Positions 1-5,973 of a stretch of DNA of 9,370 bases are shown one piece after another. Source of the stretch: Nitrospira sp. (lineage in GTDB: Bacteria; Nitrospirota; Nitrospiria; Nitrospirales; Nitrospiraceae); assembly GCA_024998705.1 (NCBI GenBank), contig JACOEF010000030.1, positions 1 to 9,370 of the forward strand, written 5' to 3'. Within the stretch, counting starts at the first letter, position 1; every line of letters starts with the position of its first letter. The notes under the pieces were generated by a model. That model had not been told where the DNA came from, did not search any database, and saw nothing but the letters and a program-made list of their open reading frames with translations. Both the position numbers and the translations under genes were made by a program.

Positions 1-145
1 ACCCGACTTCCCCGTCCGCCAACCATCCGTTCTCCACCTTCCTGTGCAGCGCTGAAGGCCGCTGCTCGCTCGCACCCTCAGCGTTCCCCCTCCGTTGTGA
101 TACGCTGATCTCGACACTGTGTTTTTCACGATATTAGGCTTCCAC
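1..145. other. Non-coding lead-in to the HEAT-repeat gene
   Basis: No convincing reading frame is visible on either strand here. A 6-bp inverted repeat (GCAGCG at 46-51 with CGCTGC at 60-65) is present but has no T-run after it, so I do not call it a terminator. No convincing -35/-10 pair was found, although the promoter of the downstream gene should lie here or further upstream. Confidence 0.4.
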
Positions 146-1183
146 ATGATCGACAACGCTTCATCACCCACCGTCCTGACGCCACGAGAGGTCAGGCTGC
201 ACCTGCTGGGATTCGTTTTATTCATCGGTCTACTGGGTCTTTGGTATTGGCTTTCAGCCGGCGCACGAGCCGTGCCGACATTGATCGAGATGCTCCAGGA
301 CGACGATCCATCCACACGCATCGTCGCGGCGGAACAACTGGGACAGGTCGGGCCGCCGGCACAGGCGGCCATTCCCACCCTGCTGGCGCAGGCCATGCGA
401 GACGGCAGCCAACATGCCAACAGCACCGCTGCCGCGGCGCTGAAATCGATTGATCTGACGGCAGCCAGGCAGGTCATGACCCACCTCATTCCGCGCCTAC
501 AGGATCAGGACGTGCAGCAACGTCGCACCGCTTGCGCCGTGCTCGGCAGCCTGGGGCCTGTGGCCAAACCAGCGGTGCCGGCTCTGCTGGCGCTGGTACA
601 TGATCCTGACGAGCTCGTTCGCCGAAATGCCTTGATGGCCTTGGCGAGCATCGGCATTCCATCCACGCCCATCGTGGCAGCCTTGCTGGATGGGCTCCGC
701 GATTCCTCCTCATTGGTTCGCCAGACCGCCGTCGCCCAATTGGCGTTTACGGTGCCTCTGACCCAGCCTGTTATCACCGCGCTGACACCGTTTCTGAACG
801 ATCCGGACGCGTCACTGGCTACGCTGGCCCGCCGTGCGCTGGACAAGGCGCAGCCAGACGATGCAGCCCAGATCGAATCGCTCGGCATGATGGTCCAACA
901 TTCGGCCGCACGCGACTATGCCTTGCATCAGTTAGCCCAGCTCGGTCCGGCAGCCGGCGACGCCCTGCTCCCGGTCCTGCCGTTGCTCCAGGATGACCGG
1001 CCGCTCATTCGATATCTCGCGGCAGAAACCCTGGGCGCGATGGGGCCCGCCGCGAAGCTGGCGATCCAGCCCCTTCAACAGCGGCGAGAAGATCCGGATC
1101 CGGTCGTGCGTGACACCATTGCCGGCGCAATCACTGCGATTGAGGCCGCGCCGGTACCCGCTGCCAAGGAGCCCCGACCATGA
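146..1183 (+). CDS. Membrane-anchored HEAT-repeat protein
   Basis: A 345-residue protein. After a short polar N-terminus there is one hydrophobic helix (about residues 18-38) ending in LWYWL, then a long run of about eight helical HEAT-type units covering residues 43-333. The units recur as P-x-L-hydrophobic, DPxxxVRxxA, LGxxGPxA: for example LQDDDPSTRIVAAEQLGQVG near 50-69, VHDPDELVRRNALMALASIG near 151-170 and LQDDRPLIRYLAAETLGAMG near 281-300. HEAT solenoids are protein-binding scaffolds, so this is probably a membrane-tethered adaptor exposed in the periplasm or cytoplasm; the partner is unknown. A GTG at 119 is also in frame, but it has no ribosome binding site, while ATG 146 starts just ahead of the membrane helix; neither start has a strong Shine-Dalgarno. 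The gene overlaps the next one by 4 nt (ATGA), so the two are very likely cotranscribed and translationally coupled. Family call is sure, specific role is not. Confidence 0.85.
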   Translation: MIDNASSPTVLTPREVRLHLLGFVLFIGLLGLWYWLSAGARAVPTLIEMLQDDDPSTRIVAAEQLGQVGPPAQAAIPTLLAQAMRDGSQHANSTAAAALKSIDLTAARQVMTHLIPRLQDQDVQQRRTACAVLGSLGPVAKPAVPALLALVHDPDELVRRNALMALASIGIPSTPIVAALLDGLRDSSSLVRQTAVAQLAFTVPLTQPVITALTPFLNDPDASLATLARRALDKAQPDDAAQIESLGMMVQHSAARDYALHQLAQLGPAAGDALLPVLPLLQDDRPLIRYLAAETLGAMGPAAKLAIQPLQQRREDPDPVVRDTIAGAITAIEAAPVPAAKEPRP

Positions 1184-1683
1184 CCACCACGACACGCGAC
1201 ACATCCTCGCGACTCCGCATCCTGACTCGCATGGGGTTCTGGTGCAGCATGGTCGGCGGGATTTTGCTCCCCTGGACCATCATGCTGGCGGTAGAGGTTG
1301 TCGTTCGTGACATCCCCGTTGCTCGGGCCTGGCGATCATTCACCTTGCACCTGTTCGCACCCGGCTATAATTTCTTCCTTATCGGCCTGTTAACGGCCGT
1401 TCCATTTTTGATCCTGGCGGTGCTGATTCTACTGCATCTGGGCACCGCACGGACGCAGGACCCGCTGATTCCGCGTCGCCGGGCCCTGGGACTCGCGGGC
1501 GCGGGATTGGGCATGCTGGTCCTCGCAAGCTGGACCCATCTTGAAGTGTTGCTCCATCCGGATGCGCAAGGCGCGCTGGCCTATTTGTATCTACCGGTCA
1601 TCTTGTCGGCCGGCATCCCGGTTGGCTACGGGTTGGGGCGTCTCCTGGCGAGACTGCTCCTGCCTGGGCCTCTCGCTGAATGA
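1180..1683 (+). CDS. Four-helix integral membrane protein, unknown function
   Basis: A 167-residue protein with four predicted membrane helices at about residues 19-42, 63-88, 101-125 and 133-160, linked by short Arg-rich loops (for example PRRRALG near 98-104). I do not recognise a family. The start is well supported: AAGGAG at 1166-1171 sits 8 nt before the ATG, and that ATG overlaps the stop of the HEAT-repeat gene as ATGA. The tight coupling suggests that the two proteins work together at the membrane, perhaps with the HEAT solenoid docking onto this small polytopic partner; that is inference from gene order. A second ATGA at its own stop (1680-1683) opens the longer reading of the next gene. 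Confidence 0.75.
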   Translation: MTTTTRDTSSRLRILTRMGFWCSMVGGILLPWTIMLAVEVVVRDIPVARAWRSFTLHLFAPGYNFFLIGLLTAVPFLILAVLILLHLGTARTQDPLIPRRRALGLAGAGLGMLVLASWTHLEVLLHPDAQGALAYLYLPVILSAGIPVGYGLGRLLARLLLPGPLAE

Positions 1684-1690
1684 CACGGGC

Positions 1691-1718
1691 TGGACAGTAT
1701 CAACGACGTGAGTATAAT
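1691..1718 (+). promoter_or_regulatory. Predicted sigma-70 promoter of the FlgO/CsgG-like gene
   Basis: TGGACA at 1691-1696 (5 of 6 matches to the -35 consensus) and a perfect TATAAT at 1713-1718 are separated by 16 bp. Transcription would begin near 1725, giving a leader of about 30 nt before the ATG at 1755. The element lies just after the stop of the four-helix protein gene, inside the region that would be coding only if the 1680 start were used. It therefore argues for the 1755 start and for partly independent expression of the downstream gene. Such an AT-rich match is uncommon in GC-rich DNA, but no experimental support exists here. Confidence 0.6.
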
Positions 1719-1754
1719 GTGGGCCATGCGTCACTATGCCGTGAGTGCCTCCCG

Positions 1755-2732
1755 ATGACCCGTATCCTCTGGTGTCTTGCCCTGCTCATCCTGTGGCACT
1801 CAGCCGCCCTCGCGGCTTCCAAATATGAAGAAAGCGTGAAGGAATTGGCAGAGGGGGTGGCGGCCGAAGCCATCAAGATGAAAAAGTCACGGCTCGCCCT
1901 GCTGGACTTTGTCGATAGCACGGGCGAAGTGACGCCCATCGGGCAATTCCTGGCCGAGGAATTGGCCACCCATTTACTCGTGGCCGGAGAGCTGAAAGTC
2001 GTCGATCGCAAGCTCCTGCTGACCACCATGGAGAAACACGAGCTCACGTATCTGGACACCTCACAAGCCAAAGCGGCCAAGAGAGTGGCAAAGGCCTTAC
2101 GCGCCGATCTCTACGTCACCGGCGCCTATCTTGAAATTCCCGAGGGCGTTCAGGTCACCGCCAGGTTGATCGGCCCCTATACCGGGTTCCCGGTCGGCGC
2201 CGCCCGGTCGGTCTTGCCCAAAGCAGGTCCACTCGCCGCACTCCTGAAGCAGGCAAATGCCCCCAAACCTCCTGCACCGGCTGTGGTAACGGGTCCCGTC
2301 ACCCCCCCCTTGAACTCCCATGAGAACGAGTTGTACAAAATCAGTGTCGTGAACATCTCCAAGCAGGATGACCAGATCCATCTCGACCTGCTGTTCATCA
2401 ACCGCACCAGTCATCCGGTCAAAATCGGGTGCCAACTGCTGGACACCTACCTATCGGATGAGCAAGGCGAACAATGGAAGCAGGATGTCGCCCAAAACCG
2501 CGAAGGACTCTGCACTCGCGGGATGGAACTGGATCCTAGACGACAGCGGCATACAGGCCTCTCGTTCCTCACGACCGACAAGCCGCCCAAGGGATCTCTG
2601 ACCCTGCATTATCACGAAACATCCCCGCGGCCGGATCGTATCATCAACCTCGACGGACTGACGCTCGAGGCCGCGCCGGTTGCCGAGGCCGACCAGCCTA
2701 CCCCGCAGGCACCAAGCGCCCCCACGCCATAA
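1755..2732 (+). CDS. Exported FlgO/CsgG-like protein with C-terminal beta domain
   Basis: A 325-residue protein from ATG 1755. Residues 1-20 are a Sec signal peptide (charged MTR, hydrophobic core, cleavage after SAALA). Residues about 24-165 resemble the FlgO/CsgG-type fold: RLALLDFVDSTGEVTPIG (46-63), FLAEELATHLL (65-75), KVVDRKLLLTTMEKHEL (81-97) and ADLYVTGAYLEIPEGVQVTARLI (117-139) match the usual order of an AhlDF strand, TPIGQFLAEEL helix, VVDR strand and VxGxY strand. A Pro-rich linker (169-187) leads to a beta-rich domain (190-305) with two Cys (226, 253) that could form a disulfide, then a Pro/Ala tail. FlgO/CsgG relatives act in the periplasm or outer membrane in flagellar or secretion-related assembly; no lipobox Cys follows this signal, so it is probably soluble periplasmic. 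An in-frame ATG at 1680 would add 25 residues that hide the signal peptide, and an internal promoter lies in that stretch, so I prefer 1755. Confidence 0.75.
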   Translation: MTRILWCLALLILWHSAALAASKYEESVKELAEGVAAEAIKMKKSRLALLDFVDSTGEVTPIGQFLAEELATHLLVAGELKVVDRKLLLTTMEKHELTYLDTSQAKAAKRVAKALRADLYVTGAYLEIPEGVQVTARLIGPYTGFPVGAARSVLPKAGPLAALLKQANAPKPPAPAVVTGPVTPPLNSHENELYKISVVNISKQDDQIHLDLLFINRTSHPVKIGCQLLDTYLSDEQGEQWKQDVAQNREGLCTRGMELDPRRQRHTGLSFLTTDKPPKGSLTLHYHETSPRPDRIINLDGLTLEAAPVAEADQPTPQAPSAPTP

Positions 2733-2771
2733 GGTATTATCTCCGGATCATTTGCAGAGGGAACCTTCACG

Positions 2772-3563
2772 ATGAAACAAGTCCTGACGATAGCGGGTTC
2801 AGACTCGGGCGGCGGAGCAGGGATTCAGGCGGACCTGAAGGCCATGTCGGCCAACGGAGTCTATGCCATGTCAGTCATCACCGCCATCACGGCCCAGAAC
2901 ACGGAAGAGGTGGTCGATGTGTTCGACCTGCCGACCTCGATCATCGCCGCGCAGCTTGACGCCATCTTCGACGATTTTGACGTCGCGGCGGTCAAGACGG
3001 GCATGCTCTCCTCCAGCGACATCATTAAGACCGTCGTGAAACTTCTGAAACCGCAGCAGGTGAAAAACCTGGTGGTGGATCCCGTGATGATCGCCAAGGG
3101 CGGCCACCCGCTCCTGAAACCGGATGCGATCGACACGATGAAGAGAGAACTCTTCCCGATCGCCTTACTGGTGACACCGAACGTGCACGAGGCCCAACAG
3201 CTGTCGGGCATTGAAATCGCCTCGCTGGCCGACGCCCGCCGGGCCGCCAAGATCATTCACCAGTTCGGCTGCACCAACGTCCTCATCAAAGGAGGACATC
3301 TCCCAAGTGACCGCGGCACCGACCTGCTGTACGACGGCCGTTTTTTTAATATCTACAAGGGTGAATTCATTGATACGCCGCACACTCACGGCACCGGCTG
3401 CACCTTTGCGTCAGCCATCGCGGCACATCTCGCCCGGGGGAAAACCGTTCCCGACGCCGTTCAAACCGCCAAGACCTACCTGACCGAGGCCATCCGGCAC
3501 AGCCTGGCCATCGGGCACGGAACGGGGCCGACCAACCATTTCTATTTCTTAAATCAGAGGTAA
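2772..3563 (+). CDS. thiD: Hydroxymethylpyrimidine/phosphomethylpyrimidine kinase
   Basis: A 263-residue protein, the normal length for ThiD. This ribokinase-fold enzyme phosphorylates HMP and then HMP-phosphate with ATP to give HMP-diphosphate, the pyrimidine half of thiamine, in the cytosol. Visible signatures are the N-terminal substrate loop AGSDSGGGAGIQADLKA (8-24), TAITAQNT (37-44), VVDPVM (101-106), TPNVHEA (135-141), the IKGGH strand (172-176) and the C-terminal anion-hole/ATP motif DTPHTHGTGCTFASAIAAHL (201-220), which holds the conserved Cys210 in the GTGC segment. AGAGGG at 2756-2761 precedes the ATG by 10 nt. The 39-nt gap upstream is too short for a TPP riboswitch, so thiamine control is not evident here. 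No other thiamine gene is in the window; the stop is followed after 5 nt by an unrelated membrane gene, which suggests cotranscription. Confidence 0.95.
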   Translation: MKQVLTIAGSDSGGGAGIQADLKAMSANGVYAMSVITAITAQNTEEVVDVFDLPTSIIAAQLDAIFDDFDVAAVKTGMLSSSDIIKTVVKLLKPQQVKNLVVDPVMIAKGGHPLLKPDAIDTMKRELFPIALLVTPNVHEAQQLSGIEIASLADARRAAKIIHQFGCTNVLIKGGHLPSDRGTDLLYDGRFFNIYKGEFIDTPHTHGTGCTFASAIAAHLARGKTVPDAVQTAKTYLTEAIRHSLAIGHGTGPTNHFYFLNQR

Positions 3564-3568
3564 GCGCG

Positions 3569-3742
3569 ATGAGTAGCGGGTTGGGGTCCCCACTATCGTG
3601 TCTGCTGACCGGATGGGGCTGGGTGCTGCTGACCTCCCTACTCGGACTTGCGACGTTCCTCGGCATCGTGCACGGCGCCCCGCTTCCTCCCGGACTTCGC
3701 CTCCTACACGTGCATGGGGCGCTCATCGGAGGGCTCCTTTAA
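3569..3742 (+). pseudogene. N-terminal piece of a His-rich membrane protein, cut by an in-frame stop
   Basis: Fifty-seven codons from ATG 3569, which has a good ribosome binding site (AGAGG at 3556-3560, 8 nt spacing) and starts 5 nt after the thiD stop. It encodes one membrane helix (about residues 12-34) and the beginning of a second, LRLLHVHGALIGGLL, which is broken by TAA at 3740-3742. The frame of this piece is exactly the frame of the 380-codon ORF that follows, with only one sense codon (ATC) between the stop and its ATG. Read through, the two give a single protein of 439 residues plus the stop position, with helix 2 continuing as IMTGLALTAVDLAG. I therefore read this as the 5' end of one gene with a nonsense codon, either a real mutation or a sequence error, and not as a separate small gene. 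A coupled two-cistron arrangement remains possible. Confidence 0.6.
3740..3742 (+). other. In-frame TAA splitting one membrane-protein frame
   Basis: The triplet sits at codon 58 of the frame that opens at 3569 and ends at 4888. No other stop occurs in that 1320-nt frame. A single C-to-T change from CAA (Gln) would create it; the original codon is inferred, not seen. GGAGGG at 3728-3733 lies 12 nt before the ATG at 3746, so ribosomes could restart just after terminating. Confidence 0.8.
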
Positions 3743-3745
3743 ATC

Positions 3746-4888
3746 ATGACCGGCTTGGCCCTGACGGCAGTGGACCTAGCCGGACAGGACCGCGCACGAC
3801 CAAAACACCGCCTACTGTTCCTCAGCCTGAATCTCTCCGCTCTGGGACTCGCTGCCGGCGCCTGGTTGCGCGATTCCACCCTCACAATTGGCGCCGGGCT
3901 GTTACTCGCCGCGCTGTTTGTCCCCATGGCACGGCATCTGATGGCCGGGCTACGGACCAGCTCCAGCTGGACTCCGCTCTCGACCTTCTTTTTCGGGATC
4001 ACCTGTACCGGACTATTCGGCACATTGGTTCTGGGAGAATTTCTTGCCGGAGCCTGGTTTCCTACCTGGCACGGCATCCTACGGCTAGGCCACCTACACG
4101 CAGGCCTTCTGCTCTTCCTCACACTGGGGGTGGTCGGAGCGATCCAACTGGCGATACCCGAGTTGATGAATCGCGTCCTGTACAGCACCGGCCTCGGAGA
4201 GATGGTATGGATCCTGCTGCCGGCTTGCGCCGCAGGACTGATCACTGGATTTTTGCTGTCCTCCGTTCACATTCAACTGGTTGCCGGCGGAGGCCTCCTT
4301 GTGACGCTGGCACTTGGCACCGTGAATCTCATCAGAACCTGGAGCCTAGCGGGCCAGCCGAGTTCCATCGCCACGGACCATCTCATGATCGCCTTGTGCC
4401 TCCTGCTCATTATGACGGGCATCGGCCTGGCACTGGGGATTAATGTCCTGTGGTCTCCACCGGTCATGCCCTACGGCACGCTTCACCTGGTCGCCTACAC
4501 CCACACGGCGTTCCTGGGATTTCTCCTGCAAGCAACCGTCGCTGGACTGTCTTGTGCCTTACCGGCAATCCTGGCGGCACAGCAGGTGGCGAATCACAAA
4601 AAGCGGAGCGCCTATCGAGAGCACCTTACGCACATCATGGACCGATGGCGGGCGCTGCAGGTCGTCACGCTCAGTTTTGGGGCTCTGGGGCTTGTCCTCG
4701 TCTCTTCACTGACCTGGAACCTCCCACTCTCTTCGACCTGGATTCAGGCCGGCACCTGGGGCAGTTTAGGCATCCTGCTGGTCCACCTCATGATGGTGAC
4801 GGTCAAAATGACGCAGGTCGTAGGAAGCACGCCGAGCGGCGACCGTGCGCCAACGGACAAACCCGGATCACATCACACCGGCGTGTAA
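3746..4888 (+). CDS. Polytopic His-rich membrane protein (heme-copper oxidase subunit I-like or NnrS-like), main piece
   Basis: A 380-residue reading frame with about ten membrane helices; adding the two from the interrupted upstream piece gives about twelve, the number typical of heme-copper oxidase subunit I and of NnrS. Histidines occur at the start of helices in paired form: HVHG in the upstream piece, GHLHAGLLLF at 115-124 (His116, His118), SSVHIQ (His175) and LHLVAYTHTAFLGF at 246-259 (His247, His253). This pattern of H-x-H followed by small and aromatic residues is what heme- or metal-binding helices of these families show. I do not see the canonical oxidase WxxxHxxVY motif of the copper centre, so oxidase activity is doubtful. 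The protein ends with a short polar tail. It lies between thiD and an alpha/beta hydrolase with an 11-nt gap. On its own the ATG 3746 start would discard helix 1 and half of helix 2, so the product may be inactive unless the stop is a sequence error. Family assignment is tentative. Confidence 0.6.
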   Translation: MTGLALTAVDLAGQDRARPKHRLLFLSLNLSALGLAAGAWLRDSTLTIGAGLLLAALFVPMARHLMAGLRTSSSWTPLSTFFFGITCTGLFGTLVLGEFLAGAWFPTWHGILRLGHLHAGLLLFLTLGVVGAIQLAIPELMNRVLYSTGLGEMVWILLPACAAGLITGFLLSSVHIQLVAGGGLLVTLALGTVNLIRTWSLAGQPSSIATDHLMIALCLLLIMTGIGLALGINVLWSPPVMPYGTLHLVAYTHTAFLGFLLQATVAGLSCALPAILAAQQVANHKKRSAYREHLTHIMDRWRALQVVTLSFGALGLVLVSSLTWNLPLSSTWIQAGTWGSLGILLVHLMMVTVKMTQVVGSTPSGDRAPTDKPGSHHTGV

Positions 4889-4899
4889 CGAGTCCTCCT

Positions 4900-5700
4900 A
4901 TGGAAGAAACTGTCTTTTTCCACGACACGCCAGGCCACCGCATCGCCGCGGTCCTGGCGAGGCCGGAACAGCCGACAGATCACGTGGCCGTGCTCTGCCA
5001 CGGATTCCTGTCCCACAAAAATAGTTCGAGCAATCAGGCCCTGACCGCACTGTTGATCAGCAGGGGGATCGCCACGCTCCGATTTGATTGCTTCGGGCAC
5101 GGCGACAGCGACGGCCCTTTCGCCAAATTGACCACGACGATCGGAGTCGGCCAAGCACTCGCAGCCCTGCACTACCTGTTGACCCGTGGATATCACCGGC
5201 TCGCACTCCTCGGCTCCAGCTTCGGCGGCCTGATCTCGATCCTCGCTGCGGCGGACTGGACACGAACGCACACCGCGAAGCCGGCATCCATTCCACCGCT
5301 CGCCTGCCTGGCATTGAAATGCCCCGTCGTCGACTTCGGAGAAGAACTTCGCCTGGAGCTCGGGGAGGATGGTCTGCAAGAATGGAAACAAACCGACACG
5401 ATTCCCGATCTTCATGGAGGAACCACACGCCTGCCTCTTGACTATGCCTTCTACCAGGACGCCCTCAACCGGATTGCCTATGAACCGGCCCGAACGATCA
5501 CGGTGCCAACACTGATCGTCCAGGGCGATCGTGATGAATATGTGCCTCTCCACCAGAGCCAGCGACTCTTCGAAGCCTTACCCGGCCCTAAACGATTGGA
5601 GATACTCGCAGGTGCTGATCACCGCTTCACAAAGACCTCCGATTTTCAACGGATGCTGACGCTCCTCACGGAGTGGGTCTCTCGACATCCGACGGCCTGA
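4900..5700 (+). CDS. Alpha/beta hydrolase (serine esterase/acylaminoacyl-peptidase-like)
   Basis: A 266-residue cytosolic protein, normal size for a single-domain alpha/beta hydrolase. In order it shows the oxyanion-loop HGF (34-36), the strand RFDCFGHGDSDG (61-72), the nucleophile elbow GSSFGG (105-110, Ser107 in GxSxG), the acid loop VQGDRDEYVP (207-216, Asp212 the likely catalytic acid) and the catalytic His241 in GADHRF. All three triad positions are present, so it should be active; the substrate cannot be read from sequence, but the arrangement is typical of short-chain esterases and peptidase-like hydrolases of the dienelactone/YqiA-like kind. The frame is open upstream to 4450, overlapping the membrane gene, but family similarity begins at ATG 4900, which is 11 nt past the preceding stop. 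No Shine-Dalgarno precedes it (the bases read AGTCCTCCT), so its translation may depend on coupling to the upstream gene. Confidence 0.88.
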   Translation: MEETVFFHDTPGHRIAAVLARPEQPTDHVAVLCHGFLSHKNSSSNQALTALLISRGIATLRFDCFGHGDSDGPFAKLTTTIGVGQALAALHYLLTRGYHRLALLGSSFGGLISILAAADWTRTHTAKPASIPPLACLALKCPVVDFGEELRLELGEDGLQEWKQTDTIPDLHGGTTRLPLDYAFYQDALNRIAYEPARTITVPTLIVQGDRDEYVPLHQSQRLFEALPGPKRLEILAGADHRFTKTSDFQRMLTLLTEWVSRHPTA

Positions 5701-5762
5701 CGTCAGTGTCATCGACATCACCCCCCCGTCGACTACGCCCCTCACCCTCATACCGGCCTGAA

Positions 5763-5874
5763 TCACGACACGATGCCGCGGAATAGCGAGGCGTCGAAGG
5801 CTTTCTCCTGCAGCCAGTGCTCCATCTTGCACAGCGAAAAATAACGAGCAGCAATTCCCCATTCGATTCCTGAC
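5763..5874 (-). pseudogene. Possible small gene or 3' gene remnant, antisense in the spacer
   Basis: On the minus strand a frame ending with TGA at 5763-5765 reads SGIEWGIAARYFSLCKMEH then WLQEKAFDASLFRGIVS, which has the balanced composition of real protein and little of the Arg/Gly/Pro bias of shadow frames. The only internal ATG gives 20 residues; a TTG near 5872-5874 would give 37. Neither has a ribosome binding site. The frame continues upstream to 6155, but that part is antisense to the signal peptide of the next gene and looks like a shadow. I do not recognise a family. It may be the decayed 3' end of an old gene, or chance. Confidence 0.25.
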
Positions 5875-5922
5875 AAAATGGCGTGTGACAAGGGTTTCTG
5901 GGGATCGCGCTCGTTCTGCGCG

Positions 5923-5938
5923 TGGCACGACGGTTGCT
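5923..5938 (+). promoter_or_regulatory. Sigma-54 (RpoN) -24/-12 promoter
   Basis: TGGCACG at 5923-5929, four bases, then TTGCT at 5934-5938 is an exact match to the sigma-54 consensus TGGCACG-N4-TTGCW. The invariant GG (5924-5925) and GC (5936-5937) are 12 bp apart as required. Transcription would start near 5949-5950, giving a leader of about 25 nt with the GGAGG ribosome binding site before ATG 5974. Position, strand and spacing all point to control of the exported repeat protein by RpoN and an unidentified enhancer-binding activator. Confidence 0.85.
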
Positions 5939-5961
5939 CATTCAGCGTCTGGCTTTCTCCC

Positions 5962-5966
5962 GGAGG
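5962..5966 (+). promoter_or_regulatory. Ribosome binding site deciding the repeat-protein start
   Basis: GGAGG lies 7 nt before ATG 5974 and 4 nt before ATG 5971. The spacing favours 5974. An in-frame ATG at 5878 would place the sigma-54 promoter inside the gene and put a Cys/Trp-rich extension ahead of the signal peptide, so it is rejected. Confidence 0.8.
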
Positions 5967-5973
5967 AAATATG

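Larger units (their letters stand above)
5701..5973. other. Intergenic region with sigma-54 promoter
   Basis: This 273-bp spacer begins with the palindrome TGACGTCA (5698-5705, overlapping the hydrolase stop) and a run of seven C at 5721-5727. No T-run terminator was found after the hydrolase gene. A short antisense coding-like stretch lies at 5763-5874, a small hairpin (CGCGC 5906-5910 with GCGCG 5918-5922) follows, and then the sigma-54 promoter and ribosome binding site of the next gene. I looked for an enhancer-binding-protein dyad 80-150 bp upstream of the promoter and saw no clear one. Confidence 0.6.

Noticed and set aside
120..130. GTGTTTTTCAC as a terminator
   Set aside because: It is a 3-bp stem around a T-run, far too weak, and does not follow a gene.
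119..145. GTG 119 as start of the HEAT-repeat protein
   Set aside because: It has no ribosome binding site and adds nine unneeded residues; ATG 146 is closer to the membrane anchor. It cannot be fully excluded.
2733..2771. TPP riboswitch upstream of thiD
   Set aside because: The gap is 39 nt, too short for a thi-box aptamer, and no thi-box core sequence is seen.
3598..4443. 281-codon plus-strand frame
   Set aside because: It is Arg/Pro/His-rich with no recognisable motif and overlaps the membrane-protein frame, which has clear helices; it is a shadow.
4873..5553. 226-codon minus-strand frame
   Set aside because: It lies antisense to the alpha/beta hydrolase, whose whole catalytic triad is readable on the plus strand; there is no motif in the antisense frame.
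5701..5970. Cyclic di-GMP or other riboswitch in the spacer
   Set aside because: No GEMM-type core or other known aptamer core could be recognised, and the sigma-54 start leaves a leader of only about 25 nt.
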